From: DATMXS01 sp050260275
Lineage (GTDB): Bacteria > Acidobacteriota > Terriglobia > Bryobacterales > Bryobacteraceae
Length of the DNA: 64,000 bases
Direction of reading: 5' to 3'
Assembly: GCA_050260275.1 (NCBI GenBank)
Contig: JBLNBX010000216.1
Coordinates: 1-64,000, forward strand
Made by a program: the position numbers and the translations under genes. The notes under the pieces are model-generated. The model searched no databases. It was given only the letters and a program-made list of their open reading frames with translations, and was not told the origin of the DNA. Numbering within the stretch: position 1 is the first letter of the stretch; every line of letters starts with the position of its first letter. Of the stretch, positions 50,348 to 58,764 are shown piece by piece.

Positions 50348-51013
50348 ATGGTATGCGCCATGAACGTCGGCAAGGCTTTGCGTTTGCGGCGGATCTTTGG
50401 GCGCGGGCGCGCTCTGGTGGTTGATTTACCCGCGGTGGAGCCGGACCCGGTTGCCCTGGTCCGGCGGCTGGCGCACACGTATGTGGACGCCGTCATCCTC
50501 AGTCCCGGGCTGCTCGAAACGGTTGCCGAAGAGCTGGGAGACCTGGCCGTGATTCTTGCTGCGCCCGTGGATGACGTACTCCAGGCGGGCGCAGACGCGG
50601 TGATCACGCCCAGTTCGGACCTGCCGCAAGCCGCTCCCGTCGCTCGCCGCAGCGGCATCCCGGTATTTGCGCGGATGCCGGAGGGATCGAGTCCGAGAGC
50701 GCTCTGGAACGCTGTTCACGTGGGCGCGGACGTGCTGTGCCTGGATGCACGGTCCGCCGGCGACGCGCTTCAGGTTGCGCGGGCCGCTGGCCGGGCCGTT
50801 GTGGCAGGCATCGCGGACGCGGTAGATGTCGTCAACCAGTCCTACGCGCTGCTGCAGCGGCCCGTGCAGGGCCTGCTGCTGCGGCACGAGGCGCTGATCG
50901 AGACCGCTTATCTGGACGCTTTGCACGCACTGGTCCACCAGGGCGTCTCGGCGGCGGAGGCGGCGTCGCTCTTGCAGCACGCGAGGGCTGCTGCACAGGG
51001 AAACCGGGGCTGA
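50348..51013 (+). CDS. TIM-barrel-like protein resembling a degenerate class I (DhnA-type) aldolase
   Basis: 221 residues; ATG 50360 is an equally good start. KALRLRRIFGRGRALVVDLP at the start, then alternating helix/strand units (AVILAAPVDDVLQAGADAVIT, SGIPVFARMPEGSSP, AVHVGADVLCLDA, GRAVVAGIADAVDVVNQSYALL) suggest a shortened (beta-alpha)8 barrel like the DhnA/LsrF aldolases. The Schiff-base lysine and the DHG motif are not evident, so catalysis by that mechanism is doubtful. Family assignment is tentative. It is followed 23 bp later by a secreted protein gene. Confidence 0.45.
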   Translation: MVCAMNVGKALRLRRIFGRGRALVVDLPAVEPDPVALVRRLAHTYVDAVILSPGLLETVAEELGDLAVILAAPVDDVLQAGADAVITPSSDLPQAAPVARRSGIPVFARMPEGSSPRALWNAVHVGADVLCLDARSAGDALQVARAAGRAVVAGIADAVDVVNQSYALLQRPVQGLLLRHEALIETAYLDALHALVHQGVSAAEAASLLQHARAAAQGNRG

Positions 51014-51036
51014 GCCCCGCGAATCCAACTATCGAG

Positions 51037-51807
51037 ATGATGCGACGGTTGCTTGTGCTCGTTCTGCTGGCTGTTTCCGGCCTTCTGGCTGCAACCGTGC
51101 GGTTGTATCTGAAGGACGGCACCTATCACCTAGTGCGCGAGTACAGGGTAGAGGGGGACCGCGTCAGCTACTACAGCACCGAGCGCAGCGAATGGGAGCA
51201 GATTCCGCTTGATCTGGTAGACCTGAACCGCACCGAAAAGGAAAACGCCGAGCGCGTGGAGAGAGAAAAGCGCCTGGCGGCGGAGCTTTCGGTAGAAGAA
51301 GCAGTCGAGCGCGCGGCGCGCGAGGAGCGCGAGCGGGTGCCTGTGACCCCGGGCGTCTACCTCGTCGAGGGCAGTGAACTGAGAATCATTCCGCAGGCCG
51401 AATCCAAGATCCAAACCAATAAGAAGCGGTCGGTCCTCAAGGTGCTGTCGCCCGTGCCCGTGTTTACCGGCAAGTCCACTGTAGAGCTCGACGGAGAGAC
51501 CTCGAAGAACGTTGTAAGCCGCGAGCGCCCGGAGTTTTACGTGCGGCTTTCGGTTGACGAACGCTTCGGCATCGTGCGGCTGAAAACGAAGAAGAACGCG
51601 CGCATCGTGCAGACGTGGAACGTGATCCCCGTCTCGAACGAGCTGATTGAGGAGCAGGACGACGTCGAAGTATTCCGGCAGCAGCTCGGCGAGGGCCTGT
51701 TCAAGATCTGGCCCGTAAAGCCGCTGGAGCCCGGCGAGTACGCCATCATCGAGTACACCCTGGGCCAAGGCAATATTCAGGTGTGGGATTTCGCGTTTCG
51801 CCGATGA
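51037..51807 (+). CDS. secreted SHD1-like domain protein
   Basis: 256 residues with signal peptide MMRRLLVLVLLAVSGLLAA. Next comes VRLYLKDGTYHLVREYRVEG and DRVSYYSTERSEWEQIPLDLV, a module resembling the SHD1-type repeat (SLA1 homology domain 1) common in exported proteins of Acidobacteria and Planctomycetes, followed by a Glu/Arg-rich helix (about 60-95) and a beta-rich C-terminal half that ends TLGQGNIQVWDFAFRR. Function unknown; probably periplasmic. Confidence 0.6.
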   Translation: MMRRLLVLVLLAVSGLLAATVRLYLKDGTYHLVREYRVEGDRVSYYSTERSEWEQIPLDLVDLNRTEKENAERVEREKRLAAELSVEEAVERAAREERERVPVTPGVYLVEGSELRIIPQAESKIQTNKKRSVLKVLSPVPVFTGKSTVELDGETSKNVVSRERPEFYVRLSVDERFGIVRLKTKKNARIVQTWNVIPVSNELIEEQDDVEVFRQQLGEGLFKIWPVKPLEPGEYAIIEYTLGQGNIQVWDFAFRR

Positions 51808-51842
51808 CTGGCGCCCCTTCCGGGGTTACGATATAGCTTCCC

Positions 51843-52475
51843 GTGGAATTTGACCTCAAACGCCGCATGATGGTGGAGCGGCAGCTCCGCGCGCGCGGCA
51901 TAGCGGACGAGCGCGTGCTCGCGGCGATGGCAGCCATCCCGCGCGAGGAGTTTGTGCCGGAGCCCCTGCGCGAACGCGCATACGCGGACGAGCCGCTTTC
52001 GATCGGGTTCGGGCAGACCATCTCTCAACCCTACATGGTGGCTTTGATGGCCCAGTGCCTCGCGCTTGATGGCACGGAGACGGTGCTCGAGGTCGGCGCC
52101 GGCTCAGGCTATCACGCAGCCGTGCTGGGCGCGCTTGCCGGGCGCGTGCTGGCCCTGGAATTCATACCGGAGCTGGCGGAACTGGCGCGCGCGAATCTCG
52201 AACGCGCGGGCTGCGGAACAAACGTGACGGTGATGTCCCGCGACGGTTCGCTCGGATGCCCGGAATATGCGCCGTTTCGGGCGATTTCTGTCGCCGCGGG
52301 AGCAACGCGCGTCCCTCCGGCGCTGGCGGTCCAACTGGCGGAGGGTGGGCGGATGGTGATTCCCATCGGCGATGACGATCAGGAATTGTGGGTGATCACG
52401 AAAGCAGCCGGAGAGCTGCGGCCGCGCGTGGCCGCGTACTGCAGGTTCGTGCCGCTGGTAGGGGCGGGGACGTAG
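51843..52475 (+). CDS. pcm: protein-L-isoaspartate O-methyltransferase
   Basis: 210 residues from GTG 51843. RRMMVERQLRARGIADERVL, PREEFVPEPLRERAYADEPL, GFGQTISQPYMVALM and SAM site VLEVGAGSGYHAAVLGAL are all typical Pcm segments. It repairs isoaspartyl residues using SAM. In the last third ISVAAGATRVPPALAVQLAEGG corresponds to the canonical TAAA-PPAL-QL motif. Follows the SHD1-like gene by 35 bp. Confidence 0.92.
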   Translation: MEFDLKRRMMVERQLRARGIADERVLAAMAAIPREEFVPEPLRERAYADEPLSIGFGQTISQPYMVALMAQCLALDGTETVLEVGAGSGYHAAVLGALAGRVLALEFIPELAELARANLERAGCGTNVTVMSRDGSLGCPEYAPFRAISVAAGATRVPPALAVQLAEGGRMVIPIGDDDQELWVITKAAGELRPRVAAYCRFVPLVGAGT

Positions 52476-52571
52476 CGGCAACGGTCGTGTGGAGGTTTCA
52501 GTCGAAACCGGGCCGCGGCACGCGGCCGAGGCCCACTCACAAACCCCGGCCACACCTCGAATGCACGGCCC

Positions 52572-52931
52572 CTACACCGCCGCTGCTCTGGCGAAGCTGC
52601 GGACGGCTGCGTTTTCGTCGGTGAACGTCTCGAAAACCGTGAGGAGCTTGGTGACCTGCATCAGCTCGTTTACGCGCTTCTGAAGATTCAGGAGCTTGAG
52701 CGCGCCGCCCCGGTTCGCGACGGTTGCGAAGGCACCGACCAGCTCGCCGAGCCCGGAGCTATCGATGTAACTGACGCCGGCCAGGTTCAGCAGTATGTTC
52801 CTGTGACCCTCCCCGAGCAGCTCCTTGATCGTCTTGCGCAGTGTGCCGGACGCTTCGCCCAGTGTGAGCCGTCCGCCTAGATCGACGATGGCAACATCGC
52901 TCACGTGGCGGATATCGAAGTTAAGAGCCAT
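52572..52931 (-). CDS. STAS-domain anti-sigma factor antagonist
   Basis: 119 residues from ATG 52931, with a GGGGGG-type ribosome site. SpoIIAA/RsbV pattern: VAIVDLGGRLTLGEASGTLR, ILLNLAGVSYIDSSGLGELV with phospho-acceptor Ser in DSSG, and GALKLLNLQKRVNELMQVT. It would bind an anti-sigma kinase when unphosphorylated. No RsbW-like kinase or sigma-B-type factor is adjacent, so partners are elsewhere. Confidence 0.9.
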   Translation of the reverse strand: MALNFDIRHVSDVAIVDLGGRLTLGEASGTLRKTIKELLGEGHRNILLNLAGVSYIDSSGLGELVGAFATVANRGGALKLLNLQKRVNELMQVTKLLTVFETFTDENAAVRSFARAAAV

Positions 52932-53225
52932 CCTTGCCCCCCTTAAGGACCTCCTCAGATTGGCACGTCCCCACGGGCAAGTCAACAGGTGGGTGAGGCA
53001 TGTTTTTGCAGGTGTTTCGGCACAAGATTCTCTCTGCGCGGCCGGGGAACCGGCACCCTGTGTCGCATGCAAGACCGCATCTGGCGCGGCCGCGGCGGAC
53101 GAGATTCGCACCTCGGAGCGGGCTGCGAGCCCAACTACGTATACTTCCCACAGGACCGCTTGGAATCGGCTATAAAGGAATCAGCGCTGCCGCGATAGCT
53201 GGGAGACGCGGGCGAGAGGGGGAAA
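52932..53225. other. intergenic region, no supported gene
   Basis: 294 bp between the STAS gene and the divergent carrier-protein gene. It must hold both promoters; no clear consensus boxes were found. GGGAGACGCGGGCGAGAGGGG at 53200-53220 includes the ribosome site of the carrier-protein gene. Confidence 0.4.
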
Positions 53226-53492
53226 ATGCAACCAGTCGACCGGACAAAACTACGCCACTTTATCACGGAGAACTTCCTTTTCGGCCGGGCGGACGACCTT
53301 TCCGACCACGATTCCTTCCTCGAGAAAGGAATCATCGACTCCACCGGGATCCTGGAGCTGATTGCTTTCGTAGAGCAGCAGTACGGGGTCAAGGTGGAAG
53401 ACGAGGAATTGGTTCCGCAGAATCTCGACTCCATCGACAGCCTCGCCGCCTACATCGAGCGCAAGACAGGCCGGGCGCAGGCGGCGGCGTAG
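53226..53492 (+). CDS. acyl/peptidyl carrier protein
   Basis: 88 residues; GAGAGGGGG precedes ATG 53226. Four-helix carrier fold with LRHFITENFLFG, DSFLEKGIIDSTGILELIAFVEQQYG, where Ser in DSTG is the phosphopantetheine site, and PQNLDSIDSLAAYIERK. The DSTG form and GIID spacing fit stand-alone carrier proteins of secondary or exopolysaccharide pathways rather than the fatty-acid AcpP (DSLD). Ends 1 bp from a convergent unknown gene. Confidence 0.88.
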   Translation: MQPVDRTKLRHFITENFLFGRADDLSDHDSFLEKGIIDSTGILELIAFVEQQYGVKVEDEELVPQNLDSIDSLAAYIERKTGRAQAAA

Positions 53493-53493
53493 T

Positions 53494-54471
53494 TCAGGGT
53501 TCGGCCGAGAACTCCGGGTGCCGCGCGGCCCAATCGATGACTGCGCGGCGAGGCCAGACGGCGGCGTACTCGCGCGGTGTGTACTCCCCGGCGATGAAAA
53601 GCTGCCTGCGCCGGAGATTGCCCTCGAGAAAGCCTGAGCCGGATGGCGCCTCGCCGATGTCGGCGAGCGCGCCGCCATTCTCCAGGAAAAGGCTGCGCAT
53701 CCAGGCCAGGTGGGGGCTCACACCGCACGTCTGGGGATCGTAGAGCCACGATGAGGTGACGATGCCCCGCACTTCGGGCTGCATGCGGAGCGCCTGCGCT
53801 ATGCGCCAGAAAGAGATCTTGCACGCGCGTTCCATGAGCACGGGGATGCGGCCGCGATGGACGGTGACATGCGCGCAGAACGCCGGCCGGAATCCCTTCA
53901 AACCCAGAGCGGCCGCCCGCAGGAGGCCTGGGGCGTCCCGCAGGCGTGCGCGGAGCAGCCAGGACCGCGGCAGGCCGTCGCGTTCCCAGCTCAACTGGCC
54001 CGCCGGAAAGCGCTCCAGAATCGCGATGGCGGCGTAGGCGCGCGCGGGGTAGAGCAGGGGATCGAACTGCGAAAGCTGGTCCTCCGGCGGCTCGGCGAAG
54101 AAGTCGAACTCGCGGCAGAGGCATGCCTTCACGGATGCGGGCACGGGCAGGCCGTCGAGCCGGCCGAGCGCCGCAAGGCTTTCCTCCACCAGCAGCCGCC
54201 GCTCGAACAGGAACGCTCCCGGAGCGTCCGTGCGCGCCCTGGCTTCGCGTACGGCCACGGCGAGCGCTGCCGGGTACCGGCCATCGCGCCACAACGAACG
54301 AAGCAGCTCGCGGCGCGCCCCGGCGTCGATGCCGGCGCTGCGCAGACTCTCCCCCGCACCTGCCAGAGGGCCACCGAGCGCGCGGGCGCACTTTGTGCGG
54401 GCGGACTCGATCAGTGGCTCAAGGACTGGGTCGCGAGACTGCCGATTGGCGCGGATGTGAATATCGCTCAC
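53494..54471 (-). CDS. uncharacterised protein beside ACP and polysaccharide deacetylase genes
   Basis: 325 residues from GTG 54471; longer frames overlap the deacetylase gene more. N-terminal 140 residues are Ala/Arg-rich helices; the C-terminal half is more ordered, with FRPAFCAHVTVHRGRIPVLM, KISFWRIAQALRMQPEVRGI, VTSSWLYDPQTCGVSPHLAW and GEYTPREYAAVWPRRAVIDW. Several aromatic and Cys/His residues hint at an enzyme. I do not recognise the family. It overlaps the deacetylase stop by 53 bp on the same strand, so they are one unit. Confidence 0.6.
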   Translation of the reverse strand: MSDIHIRANRQSRDPVLEPLIESARTKCARALGGPLAGAGESLRSAGIDAGARRELLRSLWRDGRYPAALAVAVREARARTDAPGAFLFERRLLVEESLAALGRLDGLPVPASVKACLCREFDFFAEPPEDQLSQFDPLLYPARAYAAIAILERFPAGQLSWERDGLPRSWLLRARLRDAPGLLRAAALGLKGFRPAFCAHVTVHRGRIPVLMERACKISFWRIAQALRMQPEVRGIVTSSWLYDPQTCGVSPHLAWMRSLFLENGGALADIGEAPSGSGFLEGNLRRRQLFIAGEYTPREYAAVWPRRAVIDWAARHPEFSAEP

Positions 54472-55570
54472 CTTCGAGACCCATTCCGAGCGGAGGCTGG
54501 GCTTCCTGGACGGCCGGAGTATCCAGCCGCCAGCGGCGGGTGGGGTCGCCACTGTGGAACAAGCCACTCAATCCCGATATCCAGCTCTCGAACTCAACCG
54601 CGGGGACTTCCGCGCTGTCCACGAGCCGCGGCAGCAGCAATGCATGCGAGAGCGGGGACGCCAGACCCGGCTCGGATGTGGCGGCCGACACGATCCCCAG
54701 CTTCACGAGCCAGGGCAGGAACTGGTGGTGGTGAACGTTCGACGGATAGCAGAAGTGGTTGGCTGGACGCCCGGTCATCGCGGTGATAGCCGCGCGGTTG
54801 TCCTCGATCTCCCTGGCGAAGAGCGTCTCGTCGAGAGGAACGCGATGGCGGTGAGTATGTAGCTGGAAATCGATGCCGGCGTCCGCGAGCCCGCTCACCT
54901 CGCCCGGGTTCATTATCTGCAGGAACCGCCGCCGGCGGAAGTCCTCGAACGGAAACTTCAGGAGGCTCGCGAGGCGCTCCAGGCACTCGTTCTTGGCCGC
55001 CTGATCGAGATTCTCCGAACGCGCGAATGCGTGGATGGCCCGAACGGCGCGCGCGCGCCCCGCGCGGGTCGCCAGGTGCAGCCGCTCGGGGAAGCCCGGC
55101 ATCAATCCCCGGGCGTTCACGACGCTGCCGCGGTTCTTCCACAGCATGTAAGAGACGGAGACATCGAAGATCGGCGCGTTGGACTGAGAGTAGTACGTGG
55201 TCAGGTATACCGTCGCGGGGAAGTTGTGGTTGCGCAGAAGGGGAAAGGCACGCGCGTAGAAATCGTAAGTGCCGTCGTCGAACGTAAGCGCGACGGCGCG
55301 TTCGGGGAGCTTTCCCTCGTACAGGCGTTCGAGGGCTTCGCGCAGCGGCAGGACCGTGCAGCGGTTCTCCTTCAGTATCAGGAGGCGCTGTTCGAAAGCC
55401 GCGGCGCTGAGATAAAGCGACGCGTCCCAGTGATGCTCGTCGTCGAGCGAAACACCGTGGTATCCGATGATGAGCAGGCGGCGCTTCCTCCAGCCGCTCG
55501 ACTCGGCGCTACGGAACGCCCCGGCTTTCCGGAGGCAGCGCAAGAACACCGCCTTGACGCGCCTGTTCAT
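54419..55570 (-). CDS. polysaccharide deacetylase (NodB/CE4-like)
   Basis: 383 residues from ATG 55570; in-frame codons further upstream are antisense to the HD-domain gene. NodB motif 1 AVALTFDDGTYDFYARAFPLL with both aspartates, motif 2 QLHTHRHRVPLD (HxxxH metal ligands), N-terminal LLIIGYHGVSLDDEHHWD as in outer-membrane/extracellular polysaccharide deacetylases, and CYPSNVHHHQFLPWLVKLGI. No signal peptide, so probably acts on a cytoplasmic or lipid-linked glycan. Pairs with the unknown gene downstream and the carrier protein beyond. Confidence 0.88.
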   Translation of the reverse strand: MNRRVKAVFLRCLRKAGAFRSAESSGWRKRRLLIIGYHGVSLDDEHHWDASLYLSAAAFEQRLLILKENRCTVLPLREALERLYEGKLPERAVALTFDDGTYDFYARAFPLLRNHNFPATVYLTTYYSQSNAPIFDVSVSYMLWKNRGSVVNARGLMPGFPERLHLATRAGRARAVRAIHAFARSENLDQAAKNECLERLASLLKFPFEDFRRRRFLQIMNPGEVSGLADAGIDFQLHTHRHRVPLDETLFAREIEDNRAAITAMTGRPANHFCYPSNVHHHQFLPWLVKLGIVSAATSEPGLASPLSHALLLPRLVDSAEVPAVEFESWISGLSGLFHSGDPTRRWRLDTPAVQEAQPPLGMGLEGERYSHPRQSAVSRPSP

Positions 55571-55681
55571 TACGGTTAACCCCTCTGCGCGGCCCCCTTT
55601 GCCCCGATCATAGCATGCGCGCGCGCGCCGCCCCGTCGAGATAAAATGACCCCTTGTCCGGCAAACACTTGCGGAATCGGC

Positions 55682-56710
55682 ATGTTCGATGAAATAGCCA
55701 AAAGACCCGCGCAAGCGATGCGCTCGCCCGGAAAAGGGTTTCTGATCGGGCATCTGACGGCCGGGGACACAGTGATGGGCCAGGTTGCGGTGGTGCGCCG
55801 CGAGCTGCGCGAAACGCGCGCGGGCAAGCCGTACCTCTCCTTGCTGCTGTCGGACCGCACCGGACAGATCGACGCGAAAGACTGGGACCACGCCGCCGAG
55901 CACGAAGGCGTTTTCGAGCCCGGAGCCCTCGTGAAGATCAAGGCCGTTGTCGAGGAGTTCAACGGAGCGCTCCAGCTCAAGATCGAGAAAGCGCGGGTCC
56001 TCAAGGACGGCGAGTACGACCTGGGCGATTTCATCGCCGTCTCGGACTACGACGTCGACCAGATGTACGCGGCGCTCGCGTGTGTGGTCGCCGGCGTACA
56101 GGACGCGTGGATTCGCAGGCTGCTCGAAATGGTCCTGGAGCGCTACCGCGACGAGTGGCTGCGTGCGCCTGCGGCCATGCGCATCCACCACGCGTTCGCG
56201 GGCGGGCTGCTCGAGCACGTTCTCTCCATGTGCCGGGCGGCGCTGGCGCTTTGCACTCACTACACGCGGCTGGACCGTGATGTGCTGATCGCCGGCTGCA
56301 TCCTGCACGACATCGGCAAGATGCGCGAGCTTGAGCTAGGCGTCTCGGTGACGGCTACCACGGCCGGCAAGCTGGTGGGCCATATCGGCGAGGGCCTCAT
56401 CATGCTCGAAGATTGCTGCCGCGCCATCGACGGCTTCCCCGAACAGACGCGCCTGCTGCTGCGGCACATGATAGCGAGCCATCACGGCAGCATGGAGTAT
56501 GGCGCGCTGAAGCTCCCGATGACGCCCGAGGCCATCGCACTCAGCGCGCTCGACGACCTGGATTTCAGGCTCGAGTGCGCCTTTCGCCTGATCGACGAAG
56601 GAGACGAGGACTTCAGCCCGTGGCACAGGCAGCTCGAGCGTGAGATTTACCGAGTCAGGCGGGAGCCGTCCGTTTCCGCAGGCCCAGGCCCGGACGCGGC
56701 GGCAGAATGA
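55682..56710 (+). CDS. OB-fold plus HD-domain hydrolase (YhaM-like 3-prime to 5-prime exoribonuclease)
   Basis: 342 residues from ATG 55682 (MFDEIAKRPA), ATG 55646 possible. N-terminal OB fold (VMGQVAVVRRELRETRAGKP, LSLLLSDRTGQIDAKDW) then an HD domain with HHAFAGGLLEHVLSM, ILHDIGKMREL and HMIASHHGSMEYGA supplying the metal ligands. The OB-HD arrangement and length match YhaM/CBF1 exonucleases. Degrades RNA or single-stranded DNA from the 3-prime end. Its 3-prime end overlaps the convergent epimerase gene by 56 bp. Confidence 0.88.
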   Translation: MFDEIAKRPAQAMRSPGKGFLIGHLTAGDTVMGQVAVVRRELRETRAGKPYLSLLLSDRTGQIDAKDWDHAAEHEGVFEPGALVKIKAVVEEFNGALQLKIEKARVLKDGEYDLGDFIAVSDYDVDQMYAALACVVAGVQDAWIRRLLEMVLERYRDEWLRAPAAMRIHHAFAGGLLEHVLSMCRAALALCTHYTRLDRDVLIAGCILHDIGKMRELELGVSVTATTAGKLVGHIGEGLIMLEDCCRAIDGFPEQTRLLLRHMIASHHGSMEYGALKLPMTPEAIALSALDDLDFRLECAFRLIDEGDEDFSPWHRQLEREIYRVRREPSVSAGPGPDAAAE

Positions 56711-57779
56711 GCCTGCCGTTCTCGACTGTCACGCCTTCGTACTCGTCGTTCGAGATGAGCAGGAAGCCGTCCAGATCGGCGTAGTCCACCAGCGGCGACA
56801 GGTGCGCGGCGGCGGTCACGCTGATCGACGATGAGATCATGCAGCCCAGCATGGTCTTCATGCCGAGCGCCTTCGCCATCTCAATGGTGCGGAGCGCCTC
56901 GAGGATGCCCCCGCACTTGTCGAGCTTGACGTTGATTCCGTCGTAGGCTTCGGCGAGGCGCGGCACGTCGTCGGAGCGATGCACGGCCTCGTCGGCGATG
57001 ATGGGGATGTGCACGCGCGAGCGCACCCAGCGGATCTCGTCGTGCATTGGGGCTGGCATGGGCTGCTCGATGAACTCGACGCCCTGCTTCTCCAGCCAGT
57101 TGATCTTCCGAACGGCCTCTTCCTTGTTCGTCCAGCCCTCGTTGGCATCGCAGCGGAGGGGTTTGTCCGTGGCGCTGCGAACGGCCTCGATGGTCTGCTC
57201 GTCACGGTCCAGACCGACCTTTATTTTCAGCACGGGGAAGGGCGCGGCCTCGCGCACCTTCTGGCGCGTGATTTCGGGCGTGTCGATGCCGATCGAGAAC
57301 GTCGTGACGGGTGCGCCGGCGGGATCGAGACCGAAATAGCGATAAAGCGGAACGCCGAGTTTCTGCCCGGTCCAATCCATGAGCGCGATGTCGATGGCGG
57401 CTTTGGCGGCCCAGTTGCCCTCGATGCGGCGGAAGACCTCACCGAGAACCTTGCGGAACTCGCGCGGGTCCGCCGCAGCCAGGTATTCGCGGACGGACTC
57501 GACCGCGGCCTGCGCGCCCCGGGCGTCTTCCTTGTACCGGACGATCGGCGCGCCCTCGCCCAGCCCGGCGATGCCGTCGCGCGCGTACCGGACCACGAGC
57601 GTGTCGCGGTACTCGCTCGACGCCATCACAGTTGTCCATGTGTGCCGCAGGTTGAGGCGCGTGATGCGTGTTTCGATACTGGCGCGGGAGCTCCCTGCAG
57701 GCGCCCCGGTGCGTTGGGCCGCTGGAGCGGAAGAGGCTGCGGCGAGGGCCGCGGATTTGAGCAGTCCGCGGCGGGTCAT
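56655..57779 (-). CDS. L-Ala-D/L-Glu dipeptide epimerase (enolase superfamily), exported
   Basis: 374 residues from ATG 57779. Twin-arginine-type leader MTRRGLLKSAALAAASSAPA. Enolase-superfamily barrel: FPVLKIKVGLDRDEQTI with catalytic KxK, CDANEGW (Asp ligand), VEFIEQPMP (Glu ligand), IIADEAVHRSDD (Asp ligand) and GINVKLDKCGG (second catalytic Lys); C-terminal MISSSISVTAAAHL. The set matches dipeptide epimerases such as YkfB/YcjG. The start overlaps the NlpC/P60 gene stop by 4 bp. A Tat-type leader on this normally cytoplasmic enzyme is unusual. Confidence 0.88.
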   Translation of the reverse strand: MTRRGLLKSAALAAASSAPAAQRTGAPAGSSRASIETRITRLNLRHTWTTVMASSEYRDTLVVRYARDGIAGLGEGAPIVRYKEDARGAQAAVESVREYLAAADPREFRKVLGEVFRRIEGNWAAKAAIDIALMDWTGQKLGVPLYRYFGLDPAGAPVTTFSIGIDTPEITRQKVREAAPFPVLKIKVGLDRDEQTIEAVRSATDKPLRCDANEGWTNKEEAVRKINWLEKQGVEFIEQPMPAPMHDEIRWVRSRVHIPIIADEAVHRSDDVPRLAEAYDGINVKLDKCGGILEALRTIEMAKALGMKTMLGCMISSSISVTAAAHLSPLVDYADLDGFLLISNDEYEGVTVENGRLILPPRPGLGLRKRTAPA

Positions 57780-58591
57780 TTCGGCCTCCTCGCGGCAACG
57801 AACAGGCCCGCCCAGTAGGGGTCGTCCACGCGGCCGATCTGCACGACGGGCCGCTCGTGCGTGGATGCGTGAATGAACTCGCCGTTGCCGATGTACATGC
57901 CGGTGTGCGTGATCTTTTCCTGCGAAGAGCCGAAGTAGAGAAGGTCGCCGGGCTCGAGCGCCGAGCGATCGACCGCCGCCATCCCCTCCCAGTGCGCCTG
58001 CGGAGCGGCGTCGCGCGGGATCGCGATTCCGCGGCGGCGGCAAAGCATCTGCGTGAAACCCGAGCAATCATAACCGAATGTAGAGGTGCCGCCCCAGAGA
58101 TACGGCAGCCCGAGGAAGCGCTTGGAGAAGGCGATCAGCTCGGGAATGCTGGCGTGCGGGCGGCCCGCCGAGACGTCGCCTCGCTGCACCCAAGCCGTCG
58201 CGCCGCCGGGTAGCCGGACCTCCATCCAGCGCTCGTCGCGCACCGAGGCAACCTCCAGGCGCGCCTCATACGGCAGCGTGAGGAGCGGCTGGTGCTTTGT
58301 GACGTCGGGCTCGCGGTAGAGGTTCGCAAAGAGGGATTCGACTTGAACGCCTTCGACGGCGTACGGCTCCGCGGAGCGAAGCACGCTTGCTTGGGCGACC
58401 CAGCCGGTGTACTCGTCCGGCGTGCGTATCTTCACCCAACCGGGTTGGACTTCGAGCACGCCGATGTTGACGCCGAATATAGCCTGGGATACGACCGCGG
58501 CATCCTCGGACGGCGCGGCGTGCATGTTCGCGACCGGCTTGACGATGACGGCGTTCGGGGTGGCCAGAAGCGCCGCCAGGAACAACAGCAT
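57776..58591 (-). CDS. NlpC/P60 cell-wall peptidase with SH3b domains (YkfC-like)
   Basis: 271 residues with a short hydrophobic leader (MLLFLAALLATPNAVIV). Two SH3b domains at about 20-75 (VANMHAAPSEDAAVVSQAIF) and 85-145, then NlpC/P60 with catalytic Cys in WGGTSTFGYDCSGFTQML, His in EKITHTGMYIGNGEFIHAS and a third residue following. Layout matches gamma-D-glutamyl-L-diamino acid endopeptidases (YkfC). Together with the coupled epimerase it would process murein peptides to L-Ala-D-Glu and then L-Ala-L-Glu for catabolism. Confidence 0.92.
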   Translation of the reverse strand: MLLFLAALLATPNAVIVKPVANMHAAPSEDAAVVSQAIFGVNIGVLEVQPGWVKIRTPDEYTGWVAQASVLRSAEPYAVEGVQVESLFANLYREPDVTKHQPLLTLPYEARLEVASVRDERWMEVRLPGGATAWVQRGDVSAGRPHASIPELIAFSKRFLGLPYLWGGTSTFGYDCSGFTQMLCRRRGIAIPRDAAPQAHWEGMAAVDRSALEPGDLLYFGSSQEKITHTGMYIGNGEFIHASTHERPVVQIGRVDDPYWAGLFVAARRPK

Positions 58592-58764
58592 GACCTCAGT
58601 TTAGACGCACCCGCGCGGGCGGCGCAGTACAGGTGTAAGGCGCGGCGCCCGCTGCGCGCACGGAGCCGCAGCTCGCCCCCGGCGGTGGGCCTGGCGGGCC
58701 GCAAGCGAACGACAACGGCCCGGCTCGCGGTCCCAAACGCCGCGAATGTACTACTCTTCTAGCA

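Noticed and set aside
55571..56308. Long minus-strand extension of the deacetylase reading frame
   Set aside because: It is antisense to the well-supported HD-domain gene and has no family resemblance; the deacetylase starts at ATG 55570.
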